Below, piece after piece: positions 7,676-15,761 of a DNA stretch of 64,000 bases (position 1 is the first letter of the stretch; every line of letters begins with the position of its first letter). The notes under the pieces are model-generated. The model saw nothing but the letters and a program-made list of their open reading frames with translations, did no database searches and was not told where the DNA came from. Source of the DNA: Deltaproteobacteria bacterium (GTDB lineage: Bacteria; Desulfobacterota; Desulfomonilia; UBA1062); NCBI GenBank assembly GCA_029552245.1, contig JAKPDW010000064.1, positions 57,128-121,127 on the forward strand, written 5' to 3'. The position numbers were made by a program, and so were the translations under genes.

Positions 7676-9532
7676 TCAAGAGCCGATAACGTCCACGTAG
7701 AGCGAGACGATCTCAGGGTCCAGGCTCTTGCCCGACATGGTGCAGAGTTCCCTGAGCGCTTCCTTGAAGGGTATCTTCGGCCGGTGAAGCCTCGGGGTTA
7801 CCATGGCGTTGAAGGAATCGACGACGCGCATGGCCCGGGCCGAGAGCGGTATGTCCTCTCCCCTGAGCCCCCTGGGGTACCCGGTCCCGTCGAAGTTCTC
7901 GTGGTGGCTGGAGAGGAGGTCGCCGTCGAGGTCGAGAACCGCCACGTCCTTGAGGATGCGGGTCGTGATCACGGGGTGCATCGTGATCTTCTTCCTGTCG
8001 AAGGGCGTGAGCTCCCCCTTGGTGAACAGGGTGGTCGGTATACCGAGGTAACCGATGTTCGCCACCAGGGACGAGGTCGCCCATTGGGATGCGATCACGT
8101 CCCCCACCCCCATCTCGCGTGCCAGGGCGTAGACCTCGTCGGAGATCTTGAGGGAATACCCCATGGGACAGCCGGCTCTCAAGTCGCTCAGGAGGGAGGC
8201 CGTGCTGAGAACCCCATAGTACCAGTCGGAGACATCGGTGTTCATGCCCAGCACGAACGCCCATGCAGGGGCTATGCACGTGGCCACCCAGTCGCATATC
8301 TCCTGGGAGAGCCCGGCATGCTGGATGTAGCCGAGCTCGTTGCCTTCCCAGGTGATGAGCTTCCCGGGCGGTTCGTACCTGAGGCAGACATCGTCCGCCT
8401 GGCACTGGATCTTGACGAGGTCCAGCAGTTCGTCCAGCGCCGTCGAGCAGGGCCCTGCGTGAAGGATCCGCTTCAACCTGAGTTCCAGGGAGCTGTTCAC
8501 GTGCCTGACCATCTCGGTCTGTGCATAGGTCGCTATGTGGAGGCCCTTCTTCCTGGCGTGCGAGAGCACCTGGTGCGCCACGTGGATGATCCCCTTGGCG
8601 TCCTGGGCGTCGTCAGGCATGGTGGCGACCGCAATGGTCATCGTGTCCGCGAGATCGGCCCCGAGCCTCAGAGAGGCCTTGTGCAGGGCCGTGACGGCCT
8701 CGGTGGGGCTGCACCCGGGTAAGATCACGAAGAAGCTCAGTTCCTCGTAGCGCAGGACCTTGTCGTAGCAGCGAAGCCCCTCCTGTATCCTCTTGGCGAG
8801 GTTCTTTATCGTCCTTATGCCCTCGGGTATGTGCTGATAGAGACCGAAACGCTCCGGGTCGTCTATCTCTATCAGGGCGACGGCCAGCGGGAAGCCCATG
8901 CGCCTCGCCAGCTCCTCGTACTGGTGGAGTACATCGAGAAGGACATGGCGCTGGGGTACATCGAGCCTGACGTCGAGCACCTCGTCGTACTCCCTCTCGG
9001 AAGAGAGTACCTCCCGTATGACCCTCTCGGAGCTCAACAGCAGGTGCTTGGTCAGGATGAGATCCTCAAACGTGAACGCTTCGGATCCCTTCCTGAACAG
9101 CTCGAGGCACCCCACGACCTTCGTGTCCTTGTAGATGGGGAGCCCCATCACCGAGGTGCAATGGATGGGCAGGTCACGGGGGTCTACGCCGCACGAGGAC
9201 ACGTCTTTGATCAAGAGAGGCTTTGCCACCTCGCGTATCATGCAGGTGAATATGTCCCCCGACTCTATGCTGTCGGGGATCTCTCCCTGGAGCCCCCTGC
9301 AGAACCAGACGTTCTGGGGCTCCCACATGTACACGAAGGCCACGTCGTAGGGTGTTATGCGGTCCAGGAAGTTCAAGAACAAATCCGAGATCTTCTCGAT
9401 CCTCACGTCCACGTCGGACAGGAGGGAGACCTGGAAGAGCACCGGGATGACGTCCGCCTTGTTCCGTATGAAATCCGGGGTGAGTTCGAGCGTCTTGTCT
9501 ACGATATATTCGTTCAGTCGTTCAGGCCACAT
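7676..9532 (-). CDS. GAF / degenerate GGDEF / degenerate HD-GYP signalling protein
   Basis: 618 aa. Residues about 45-180 read as a GAF-like sensor with hydrophobic and aromatic core segments. Residues about 185-345 follow a GGDEF fold, but the signature is replaced by YEELSF within LRYEELSFFVILPG. Residues about 480-618 match HD-GYP: HHENFDGTGYPRGLRGEDIPL is intact, while the metal-binding HD of the canonical LLHDIGK is replaced in LVANIGYLGIP and the later Asp motif reads RVVDSFNAM. The protein probably does not make or cleave cyclic-di-GMP and may act as a binding or scaffold effector. Its gene lies 60 nt after a small ORF downstream of a sigma-54 type promoter. Confidence 0.82.
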   Translation of the reverse strand: MWPERLNEYIVDKTLELTPDFIRNKADVIPVLFQVSLLSDVDVRIEKISDLFLNFLDRITPYDVAFVYMWEPQNVWFCRGLQGEIPDSIESGDIFTCMIREVAKPLLIKDVSSCGVDPRDLPIHCTSVMGLPIYKDTKVVGCLELFRKGSEAFTFEDLILTKHLLLSSERVIREVLSSEREYDEVLDVRLDVPQRHVLLDVLHQYEELARRMGFPLAVALIEIDDPERFGLYQHIPEGIRTIKNLAKRIQEGLRCYDKVLRYEELSFFVILPGCSPTEAVTALHKASLRLGADLADTMTIAVATMPDDAQDAKGIIHVAHQVLSHARKKGLHIATYAQTEMVRHVNSSLELRLKRILHAGPCSTALDELLDLVKIQCQADDVCLRYEPPGKLITWEGNELGYIQHAGLSQEICDWVATCIAPAWAFVLGMNTDVSDWYYGVLSTASLLSDLRAGCPMGYSLKISDEVYALAREMGVGDVIASQWATSSLVANIGYLGIPTTLFTKGELTPFDRKKITMHPVITTRILKDVAVLDLDGDLLSSHHENFDGTGYPRGLRGEDIPLSARAMRVVDSFNAMVTPRLHRPKIPFKEALRELCTMSGKSLDPEIVSLYVDVIGS

Positions 9533-9592
9533 ACAAGATCCCGCCCTCTCCCCACCTCAACGCAAGGCAAGACAAGCATCCGGGTCCCGGAT

Positions 9593-9736
9593 TCATCTTG
9601 CGCGGTAACGCTGGGAAAACCAGTAAGACTCGAATTCCCTGCAGGCCCTCTTCAGCTCGGCAAGGGTCCTGATGCCCATCCGTTCAAGCTGTTCGAGTAT
9701 TTCCCTTCTCGTGAGGTACATGTCCCGGACCCCCAT
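9593..9736 (-). CDS. Small hypothetical protein, 47 aa
   Basis: A short ORF, MGVRDMYLTRREILEQLERM onward, rich in charged residues and predicted mostly helical (LTRREILEQLERMGIRTLAELKRA). It has a good ribosome-binding site (GCGGAG, 4 nt spacing) and begins about 17 nt after the start site predicted from the -24/-12 promoter at 9765-9780. A second in-frame ATG (9721) could be used instead. I recognise no family. The helix-turn-helix-like pattern of the first two helices is suggestive only. The 60-nt gap to the downstream GAF/HD-GYP gene is consistent with one transcript. Confidence 0.5.
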   Translation of the reverse strand: MGVRDMYLTRREILEQLERMGIRTLAELKRACREFESYWFSQRYRAR

Positions 9737-9764
9737 GCGACTCCGCTGTATGACATGATGAGGT

Positions 9765-9780
9765 AGCAAACATGATGCCA
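9765..9780 (-). promoter_or_regulatory. Sigma-54 (-24/-12) promoter
   Basis: The minus strand reads TGGCATCATGTTTGCT, matching TGGCAY-N5-TTGCW with the required GG and GC 10 bp apart. The predicted start is about 9753, just upstream of the ribosome-binding site of the 47-aa ORF. The upstream sequence (9781-9970) is unusually A+T-rich and contains the palindrome GAAATATATTTC at 9881-9892. That is where an enhancer-binding activator could sit, although no specific site is proven. Confidence 0.6.
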
Positions 9781-10017
9781 CGGATCCCCATGTTTCCAAC
9801 GTGCTGTTATTCCATTGAATATCTGAGGAAAAGAGACATGAGGATCGATTCATCCGTAGATCTTTTGTTACTCACGAAAAGAAATATATTTCATACCCAT
9901 ACGCGGCTATACTGGCATATGGACATTTTCATCTTCCTGAGCCTTCAAGGACCTTTGCGGCTGACGTGTATCTTTAACCCCTTCAAGCCGTGTCCTTGGG
10001 GCCGGCAGCTCGAGCCT
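9781..10017. other. A+T-rich intergenic region between murJ and the sigma-54 promoter
   Basis: About 240 nt with clearly higher A+T than the surrounding sequence, no supported gene, and a 12-bp palindrome at 9881-9892. It is a likely upstream regulatory region of the promoter at 9765-9780. Confidence 0.5.
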
Positions 10018-11565
10018 TCACGACCCCTTGCGGCCGACGAACCGACGCAACCCCGAGGCGCCGAGCATCCATGCGACCAGGAAGTACACGAACGCCCCGA
10101 GCAGGATGGAGACGGCCAGAACACCCGCCGCCTCCGCCCTGGGACCGCCGGACCACAGGTCGAGGAGCGCGAACGGCACGATGAGGGCGCCCATGGCGAT
10201 GGAGGCCAGGACCATCTTGAAGACGTCCATGACGAAGCCCTTCGGCAGGCGCACCCCCAGCTTCGCGAGGTAACGGTGCTGCACGGCCAGCTGGGCGAAC
10301 ACCGAGAGGGTGCTCGCAAGCGCTATGCCGGAATGTTTCATGAGGGGCATCAATGCGAGGCAGAACGCGATGTTCACAACCAGTGTCACCCAGGATATGT
10401 TCACCGCGGCCTTGGCCTTCTGCATGGCATAGAGGGCCTGTGTCTGTATCCTCGTGATCCCCACGGCCCAGATGCCCGCCCCGTACATCACCAGGGCGTA
10501 AGAGGCCTGCCTCGCGTCGGCGTACGAGAACTCACCGCGCACGAACAACACCGAGAAGATGGGCTCGGAGAGGATGACCGCCCCCACCGTCGCCGGGATC
10601 GTGAACAGGAGCACCGCGAGCATACCCCTGCCCATGAGCCCGCAGAGCCGCTCCATCTCCATGCGGGCGGAGGCCGCGCTCATGGAAGGCAGCATCACGT
10701 TGCCAACCGCGAAGGCGAACACGCCGAGCGGGAGCTCGAGGATGCGGTTCGCGTAGTAGAGGTAAGAGACGCTTCCCCCGGGGAGCAGCGAGGCGAGCAG
10801 GGTGCCGGCGAGCACGTTGATCTGGTATATGGATGCCCCGACCGAGGCCACGCCGACGAGGCGGATCACCTTCCTCACCCGTTCGGACCGGAAATCGGGC
10901 GCCGGACCGATCGGTATCCCCCGCATCTTCAAGGGGGGTATCTGAACGAGGATCTGGGCCACCCCGCCGGCCACGACCCCCCACGCCAGGGCGTCCGCGG
11001 GTGAATCGATGAGGGGGATGTACACATGGAAGGCGACGGGCACGCCGACCATGAACACGTTCATCAGGATGGGCGCCGCAGCGGGCATGGCGAAGTGCCC
11101 CACCGAGTTCAGGACGCCCATGAGGAGGGCGGCGACGCCTATGAGGAGGATGTAAGGGAACATGATGCGCGTGAGGTGGACCGTGGTCTCGAACACCGGC
11201 TGGCCGATGAACCCCGGCGCGATGACCGAGACCAGAAGGGGCGCCGCCGCCACGCCGACCACGGAGACCACCCCGAGGACGAGGAACATGAGGGTGAAGA
11301 CCTGGCGGGCCAGCACGAAGGCCGTGTCCGTCCCGTCGCGTTCCTTGACCTCCTGGAAGACGGGGACGAACGCCACGCTGACCGCGCCCTCGGCCATGAA
11401 ACGCCTGAGCAGGTTCGGCAACCTGAAAGCCACCACGAAGGCGTCGGCAAGGGGGCCGGCACCCAAGAGCCACGCCATGACCATGTCGCGGACGAAGCCG
11501 AGGACCCTGCTCGCCGCCGTGAGCGACCCGACCGTCAGGACGTCCTTCCTGAACCCCCCTCCCAT
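10018..11565 (-). CDS. murJ: Lipid II flippase MurJ (MviN family)
   Basis: 515 aa integral membrane protein with about 14 hydrophobic segments and the typical MurJ opening: SLTAASRVLGFVRDMVMAWL, then DAFVVAFRLPNLLRRFMAEG, where conserved arginines line the substrate cavity, and AFVPVFQE. It moves lipid II across the inner membrane during peptidoglycan synthesis. It follows the selenocysteine-candidate lipoprotein by 33 nt in the same direction and is probably co-transcribed. No strong ribosome-binding site is visible before ATG 11565, so expression may rely on coupling. Confidence 0.95.
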   Translation of the reverse strand: MGGGFRKDVLTVGSLTAASRVLGFVRDMVMAWLLGAGPLADAFVVAFRLPNLLRRFMAEGAVSVAFVPVFQEVKERDGTDTAFVLARQVFTLMFLVLGVVSVVGVAAAPLLVSVIAPGFIGQPVFETTVHLTRIMFPYILLIGVAALLMGVLNSVGHFAMPAAAPILMNVFMVGVPVAFHVYIPLIDSPADALAWGVVAGGVAQILVQIPPLKMRGIPIGPAPDFRSERVRKVIRLVGVASVGASIYQINVLAGTLLASLLPGGSVSYLYYANRILELPLGVFAFAVGNVMLPSMSAASARMEMERLCGLMGRGMLAVLLFTIPATVGAVILSEPIFSVLFVRGEFSYADARQASYALVMYGAGIWAVGITRIQTQALYAMQKAKAAVNISWVTLVVNIAFCLALMPLMKHSGIALASTLSVFAQLAVQHRYLAKLGVRLPKGFVMDVFKMVLASIAMGALIVPFALLDLWSGGPRAEAAGVLAVSILLGAFVYFLVAWMLGASGLRRFVGRKGS

Positions 11566-11598
11566 GCGCGGCCGCCGTCCCCTGAGCCCGAGGCCGCC

Positions 11599-12339
11599 TC
11601 AGTCCTCGGTCACCGAGGCCCGCACCTGCACGGTCTTGACGCCCAGGTTCTCCCTGTCGGTCTCGATCTGCACCAGCCCCAGGAAGCTCCTGTCCGGGGA
11701 TGGAGGCCTGAACGTCACCTGCACCGTCACGGTCTTTCCAGGGTCGACCCGCACGTCTGCGTTCGGCGACACATTCAGGGCATGCCCCGGGAACACGGAG
11801 ACCTTCCTGATCGTTATCGCATCCTTCGTCTTGTTCGTGATCGTCAGGGGCTTGGAGTTCTCGCTCCCGACCCTTACCTTCCCGAAGGCGACCGGGTCCG
11901 GCCGAACGACCAGGATGTCCTTTACCGTGAACTGCAGGGTGATCCTCACGACGGGCTTGTCCGGGTCGTTGGTCTCCACCTCCACGGTCTTGTGGTACGG
12001 CTCGCGCGACCGCACGTACTTGGTGGGCACGGTGAGGACCACCTTCTGCGATGCGCCGGGGGCGATCACGGTCTTCTTGTCCTCGGTCTGCCGTCCGCCC
12101 GGGACGGCCACCGTGGCGCCTCAGCAAGGCCTCGGCTTGATCACGAGCGGTGCGTCGCCTTCGTTCGTGATCAAAAAACCGTGTGACGCGTCCTGCCCTT
12201 CCAGCACGGTGCCTATGTCGACCGTGACCTTGTCCACCTTGGCCCTGGGCTGGGCATGTCCGTCGGAATAGCAGGCGCCGAGGATGAGGGCGCACATGGC
12301 GACGACCCACGAGAAAGACATGCAGCCGTACTTTCTCAT
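11599..12339 (-). CDS. DUF1573-type lipoprotein with in-frame TGA: candidate selenoprotein (Sec73)
   Basis: 246 residues if the TGA at 12123-12121 is read as selenocysteine. The start is ATG 12339 with AGGAGG 7 nt upstream. A lipoprotein signal ends at the lipobox LGAC (C23). Residues about 33-135 read as an Ig-like DUF1573 domain: DIGTVLEGQDASHGFLITNE, then GDAPLVIK, and after the stop VIAPGASQKVVLTV and ETNDPDKPVV. A second Ig-like repeat follows to the C-terminus. The family's usual SCGCT motif aligns without gap with C-U-G-A-T, so the TGA falls on the first conserved cysteine. The frame and domain continue unbroken after it. A SECIS-like hairpin lies 12 nt downstream. Alternatives are a nonsense mutation or sequencing error. 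Function of the family is unknown; a periplasmic redox role is inference. Confidence 0.78.
12090..12108 (-). promoter_or_regulatory. Candidate bacterial SECIS hairpin
   Basis: On the coding (minus) strand, GCCGTCC and GGACGGC form a perfect 7-bp stem around the 5-nt loop CGGGC. The stem starts 12 nt after the TGA and the loop 19 nt after it. The G at loop position 2 and the UGA-to-loop distance fit the published general bacterial SECIS model (G among the first two loop bases, loop roughly 16-37 nt from UGA). It lies inside coding sequence, as bacterial SECIS elements do. Confidence 0.6.
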
Positions 12340-12452
12340 ACCTTTCCCTCCTGTTTTTTGGCTATCACAGAAAAAGGGCTTTTTCCACACCCACCTGACC
12401 CGCACGCCTCGAACAGGTTGACTTTTGGTCACCCACGTCATACATCCAAGTC

Positions 12453-13592
12453 ATGCGCGGCAAACTCGAACACCCAAGAGGACTCATCGAGCTCATATCC
12501 GTCGAGGTCGAGAGGATAGATCCCGAGTACAGCGAGCTGTGGCTGAGCTTCGAGTACACCTGCCCGGGGGGCCAGTACAAGTCGGCCATGGTACTGCCCA
12601 TCGGCAACTCGAAGGACATGGTGAACTTCTTCTTCAAGGAGCTCATCGCCGAGGCGAAGCACCTCTCCGAGATCGAGAAGAACGACGCGTTGAGCGTCGG
12701 CCTCTTCGTCTCGAACAAGACCGACACCATGCTCACCATCAAGAATCTCTGCCAGAGGGTCATAGAAGTCCTCAACACCGACGAGGACCTGAGCGAGAAC
12801 AGGGAGTTCATAGACCTGTGCACCTCCGGTTTCCACTTCAAGGACCCTTCGAAGAGCCTGAGTTCCATGGACTTCGACGACCGCTACCGGATATTCATGA
12901 GCAGGGCCACGGAGAAGATGTCGCAGGGATACTACACGATCGCGGCCGACGACCTGGAGAAGGCGAACATCCTCTGCTCGACGAGCCCCCTCATCCACAA
13001 GCTCCTTGGCGTCTGCCACCGGGAACTCGGCCACCTGGACCTGGCGATCGACATGTTCAACGAGGCGCTCGACCTCGGAGACCGCGAGAAGGAGACCTAC
13101 CTCTACCTCTCGGAGATCTACTTCTTCCTGAACGAGATGGAGAACGCGAAGGATGTTCTCCTGGAGATGCTCGACGAGTATCCCGACGACGTGAGGGCCA
13201 CCGTGGAGCTCGCGAACATCGAGTACCAGCTCGACAGGGACTACCTGCCCCTCCTCGACAAGGCCTTCTCCAAGGACCCGGACCTGACCAAGAACGTCAT
13301 CATGCAGACCTTCGTCTTCAAGAAGGTCGGAGGCGGAAAGAAGAACCGCATACCGATCGAGGAGGCCTCGCGCCTGGTCGGTATCCCTGCGCACGCCATC
13401 AGGCAGCTCGCACAGTCGAACAGGATCCCGGTCAGGGCCTTCCCGGACAACGACGAGCTCGTGCTCGACGAGAACGAGCTCAAGGCCTGGGCCCAGGTAT
13501 ACAGGAGATACAATCTGCTCGCCGATGATCTCGAGAGAACTGAAACTCAGCAGGGGGGGGATACCCATCAGGGCATGGCTCTACTTTCCTGA
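12453..13592 (+). CDS. TPR-repeat protein with C-terminal excisionase/MerR-like helix-turn-helix
   Basis: 379 aa. The N-terminal about 130 residues are an unrecognised alpha/beta domain. Residues about 145-285 carry tetratricopeptide-like helices (for example LIHKLLGVCHRELGHLDLAI and YLYLSEIYFFLNEMENAKDV). Residues about 305-360 contain an HTH of the excisionase type (IEEASRLVGIPAHAIRQLAQ followed by a wing-like NDELVLDENELKAW). It may be a scaffolded DNA-binding regulator; targets are unknown. The last 68 nt overlap the next gene in another frame and include a G8 tract, so the tail after about residue 357 is suspect. No good ribosome-binding site precedes ATG 12453, and a -35/-10-like pair at 12418-12446 would make the mRNA almost leaderless. 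Confidence 0.75.
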   Translation: MRGKLEHPRGLIELISVEVERIDPEYSELWLSFEYTCPGGQYKSAMVLPIGNSKDMVNFFFKELIAEAKHLSEIEKNDALSVGLFVSNKTDTMLTIKNLCQRVIEVLNTDEDLSENREFIDLCTSGFHFKDPSKSLSSMDFDDRYRIFMSRATEKMSQGYYTIAADDLEKANILCSTSPLIHKLLGVCHRELGHLDLAIDMFNEALDLGDREKETYLYLSEIYFFLNEMENAKDVLLEMLDEYPDDVRATVELANIEYQLDRDYLPLLDKAFSKDPDLTKNVIMQTFVFKKVGGGKKNRIPIEEASRLVGIPAHAIRQLAQSNRIPVRAFPDNDELVLDENELKAWAQVYRRYNLLADDLERTETQQGGDTHQGMALLS

Positions 13593-14283
13593 GCCCAAGC
13601 CCACGAGACTCCTCGACGTCCTCCTCTTCTGCCACGGCATCCCCGGTTCGAAACCCGACCCCAAGGACAGGGGGTATCTGCCCCTGTTCGAGGAATTCAC
13701 GGCCCGGGGGTATGCATGCGCCACCTTCAACTTCAGGGGGTGCGGCGTCTCGGGCGGGAACATAGACATGAGGGGCTGGCACGAAGACCTGGACGCGGTG
13801 CTCGACGCCGTCACTTCGTGCCCGGGCGTCGACCCTCACGCCGTGCACTGCATAGGGTTCTCGGCGGGGGGCGCGGTGGCCGCCAAGGAGGCGTCTTACC
13901 ACCCGGAGGTCAAGAGCCTCCTCATGGTGGCATCGCCCGCGGACTTCTCCGAGATCCTCCCCAAAGACCCGGACGTGCTCAGGAGACACTTCCTCGGGCT
14001 CGGTCTCATACGGGACGAATCCTTCCCCGGAGACCTCGACGCCTGGTACAGGGGCTTTCTCGAGACGAACCCGGCCCGATGGCTGCCGTTCGTGCACCCG
14101 CGTCCGGTGGGCATCGTGCACGGAAGCGGAGACGAGACCGTGCCCGTTAGACACGGCCACCTGCTCTACGGCGCGGCCTGGGAACCCAAGAGGCTCTTCG
14201 TGCTCGAGCAGGCCGGGCACCAGCTGCGGAAGGACCCCAGGATCGTTGGGATCATCGCCGACTGGCTCAGGGAGGTGGCCTGA
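13525..14283 (+). CDS. Alpha/beta hydrolase
   Basis: 252 aa. Serine hydrolase fold: oxyanion region CHGIPGSKPD, FNFRGCGVSGG after strand 4, nucleophile elbow GFSAGG, acid HGSGDETVPV and catalytic His in EQAGHQL. The pattern resembles the dienelactone hydrolase / CocE-like esterases with an XRGxGxSGG loop, but the substrate is unknown. The gene starts inside the TPR/HTH gene and ends 6 nt before the sirohaem synthase gene, so it appears to belong to the start of the tetrapyrrole operon. A G8 homopolymer at 13553-13560 lies in its tenth to twelfth codons. Confidence 0.85.
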   Translation: MISRELKLSRGGIPIRAWLYFPEPKPTRLLDVLLFCHGIPGSKPDPKDRGYLPLFEEFTARGYACATFNFRGCGVSGGNIDMRGWHEDLDAVLDAVTSCPGVDPHAVHCIGFSAGGAVAAKEASYHPEVKSLLMVASPADFSEILPKDPDVLRRHFLGLGLIRDESFPGDLDAWYRGFLETNPARWLPFVHPRPVGIVHGSGDETVPVRHGHLLYGAAWEPKRLFVLEQAGHQLRKDPRIVGIIADWLREVA

Positions 14284-14289
14284 ACACGC

Positions 14290-14952
14290 ATGCCCGAGAC
14301 ACACAACCCCTACTTCCCCATCTTCGTGGACCTCAGGGGCAGGACCGTGGTCGTCGTGGGAGGCGGCGCGGTCGCGGCTCGAAAGGTGGAATCCCTGGCG
14401 AGGGCCGAGGCACGCGTGAGGGTGGTGGCCCCCTGGGTCTGCGACGAGATCGCATCCACCCCCGGCGTGGAGGTGTGCTGCCGGCCCTACGTCGAGGACG
14501 ACCTCGAGGGTGCGTACCTCGTGGTGGCGGCCTCGAACGACCCCGAGGTGAACCAGGCGGTGAGCAAGGACGCGGCACGACGAGGGGTCTTGTGCAACGT
14601 GGTCGACACCCCGAGGCTGTGTTCCTTCATCGTCCCGTCGGTGGTGGAGAGGGGTCCCATCAAGGTGGCCATATCCACGGGCGGGCTCTCTCCCGCCCTG
14701 TCAAGGAGGTTGCGCCTGGTCGTGGGGTCAGCCATCGGAGACGAGTACGTGACGCTCGCCAAGGTCCTCGGTGCCATCCGCCCCATCGTCACGTCCCAGC
14801 CCGGGTCGCCTGACGACCACCGGAGGGTCTTCGAGGTGCTCATCGACTCGGAGCTCCTCGATGCCGTGCGCGCAGGGGACAGGGGCCGCGCGGAGCACAT
14901 CCTCTCGGCGGCCCTGGGCAGGCCCATAGACCTGCGGGAGATCATGGGGTGA
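14290..14952 (+). CDS. Precorrin-2 dehydrogenase / sirohydrochlorin ferrochelatase (Met8p/CysG-B type)
   Basis: 220 aa. It oxidises precorrin-2 with NAD and inserts iron to give sirohaem. The N-terminal Rossmann motif VVVVGGGAVAARKVESL, the segment VVAASNDPEVN with the family aspartate, NVVDTPRLCSFIVPS and the C-terminal dimerisation part AISTGGLSPALSRRLR are all present. It lacks the methyltransferase half of full CysG; that activity is supplied by the cobA-hemD fusion in the same operon. Together they make sirohaem, which here probably also feeds haem synthesis through ahbC. Confidence 0.93.
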   Translation: MPETHNPYFPIFVDLRGRTVVVVGGGAVAARKVESLARAEARVRVVAPWVCDEIASTPGVEVCCRPYVEDDLEGAYLVVAASNDPEVNQAVSKDAARRGVLCNVVDTPRLCSFIVPSVVERGPIKVAISTGGLSPALSRRLRLVVGSAIGDEYVTLAKVLGAIRPIVTSQPGSPDDHRRVFEVLIDSELLDAVRAGDRGRAEHILSAALGRPIDLREIMG

Positions 14953-15761
14953 TGCACGGACTGACCCTGACCCTCTACGCGCTCGCAGGCCTGGGTTTCG
15001 TGGTCCAGCTCATTGCCGGAAACACGAGGTTCTTGGGCGTCCTGAGGGTCCTCTACCTGCTCGCGGCCTCCACCCTCCTCTCCTCGTTCGTCGCGGCCTG
15101 GGTATCGTCGGGCCTTCCGAGCGCGGCCACGCCGCAACAGGCGCTCTCCATGCTCGTCCTCTTCAGTTCCCTGGCCCTCGTCCCGCTCGTGTTCAGAGAA
15201 CGCACCGCGGCCCTGGCGGCCTTCTTCCTCCCCGCCGCGGCGATCGTCCTGGCGTTCTCGGCCCCGTTTTCCGGCCCTCCCGGACCGGTGGCCCTCGCCC
15301 CTCACAGGATGTGGTACGTGCTCCACACCGTGAGCGTGATCGCGGGCGAGGCCCTGCTCTTGGTGGCCTCCGTCTCATCGGGCGCCTACCTCCTCCACGA
15401 GCGCATGATCAGGCACGGGGACATCCACCTGAAGATCTCCAGGCTGCCGCCTTTGACAGTGCTGGACTGGATCACGGCCGTTTCCCTGGCATCGGGGTTC
15501 TGCGCGATCTCGGCGGGCATGATAACGGGGGGTCTCTGGGCGACGGCCACCCACGCAGGGCTGGCGGGTGTCGCGCCCAAGGCGGTCTCGGGAGGCATCA
15601 TATGGTCGGTGTGCGCCCTGTGCGTTCACCAGAGGTTCGCCGTGGGGTGGAAGGGGAGACGGACCGCTATCATGGTCCTGTTCTGCCTGGCGCTCATGGC
15701 GGTGCTCTTCGTCGGCATGAACACCTTCTTCCCCTTCGCTCACGGGGTCCGGCTCATCTGA
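14952..15761 (+). CDS. HemX/CcsA-like cytochrome c assembly membrane protein
   Basis: 269 aa with about eight membrane segments. The HemX/CcsA pattern shows conserved histidines at helix ends (PHRMWYVLHTVSVIAGEALL) and the late segment GGIIWSVCALCVHQRF in place of the WAWG loop region. It sits directly before hemA, as hemX does in many genomes, where it is thought to influence glutamyl-tRNA reductase levels or haem handling. ATG 14952 overlaps the previous TGA (TGATG); a GTG one codon earlier is also possible. Its stop overlaps the hemA ATG the same way. Confidence 0.82.
   Translation: MHGLTLTLYALAGLGFVVQLIAGNTRFLGVLRVLYLLAASTLLSSFVAAWVSSGLPSAATPQQALSMLVLFSSLALVPLVFRERTAALAAFFLPAAAIVLAFSAPFSGPPGPVALAPHRMWYVLHTVSVIAGEALLLVASVSSGAYLLHERMIRHGDIHLKISRLPPLTVLDWITAVSLASGFCAISAGMITGGLWATATHAGLAGVAPKAVSGGIIWSVCALCVHQRFAVGWKGRRTAIMVLFCLALMAVLFVGMNTFFPFAHGVRLI

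Noticed and set aside
11599..12111. Reading the 170-aa ORF after the TGA as a separate gene
   Set aside because: It starts with GTG in the middle of an Ig-like domain, has no ribosome-binding site, and is in frame with the preceding lipoprotein ORF across one TGA.
12418..12446. Promoter feature for the TPR/HTH gene
   Set aside because: TTGACT-17-TACATC is only a partial match and would place the start at the ATG itself; mentioned in the gene entry but not listed as a feature.
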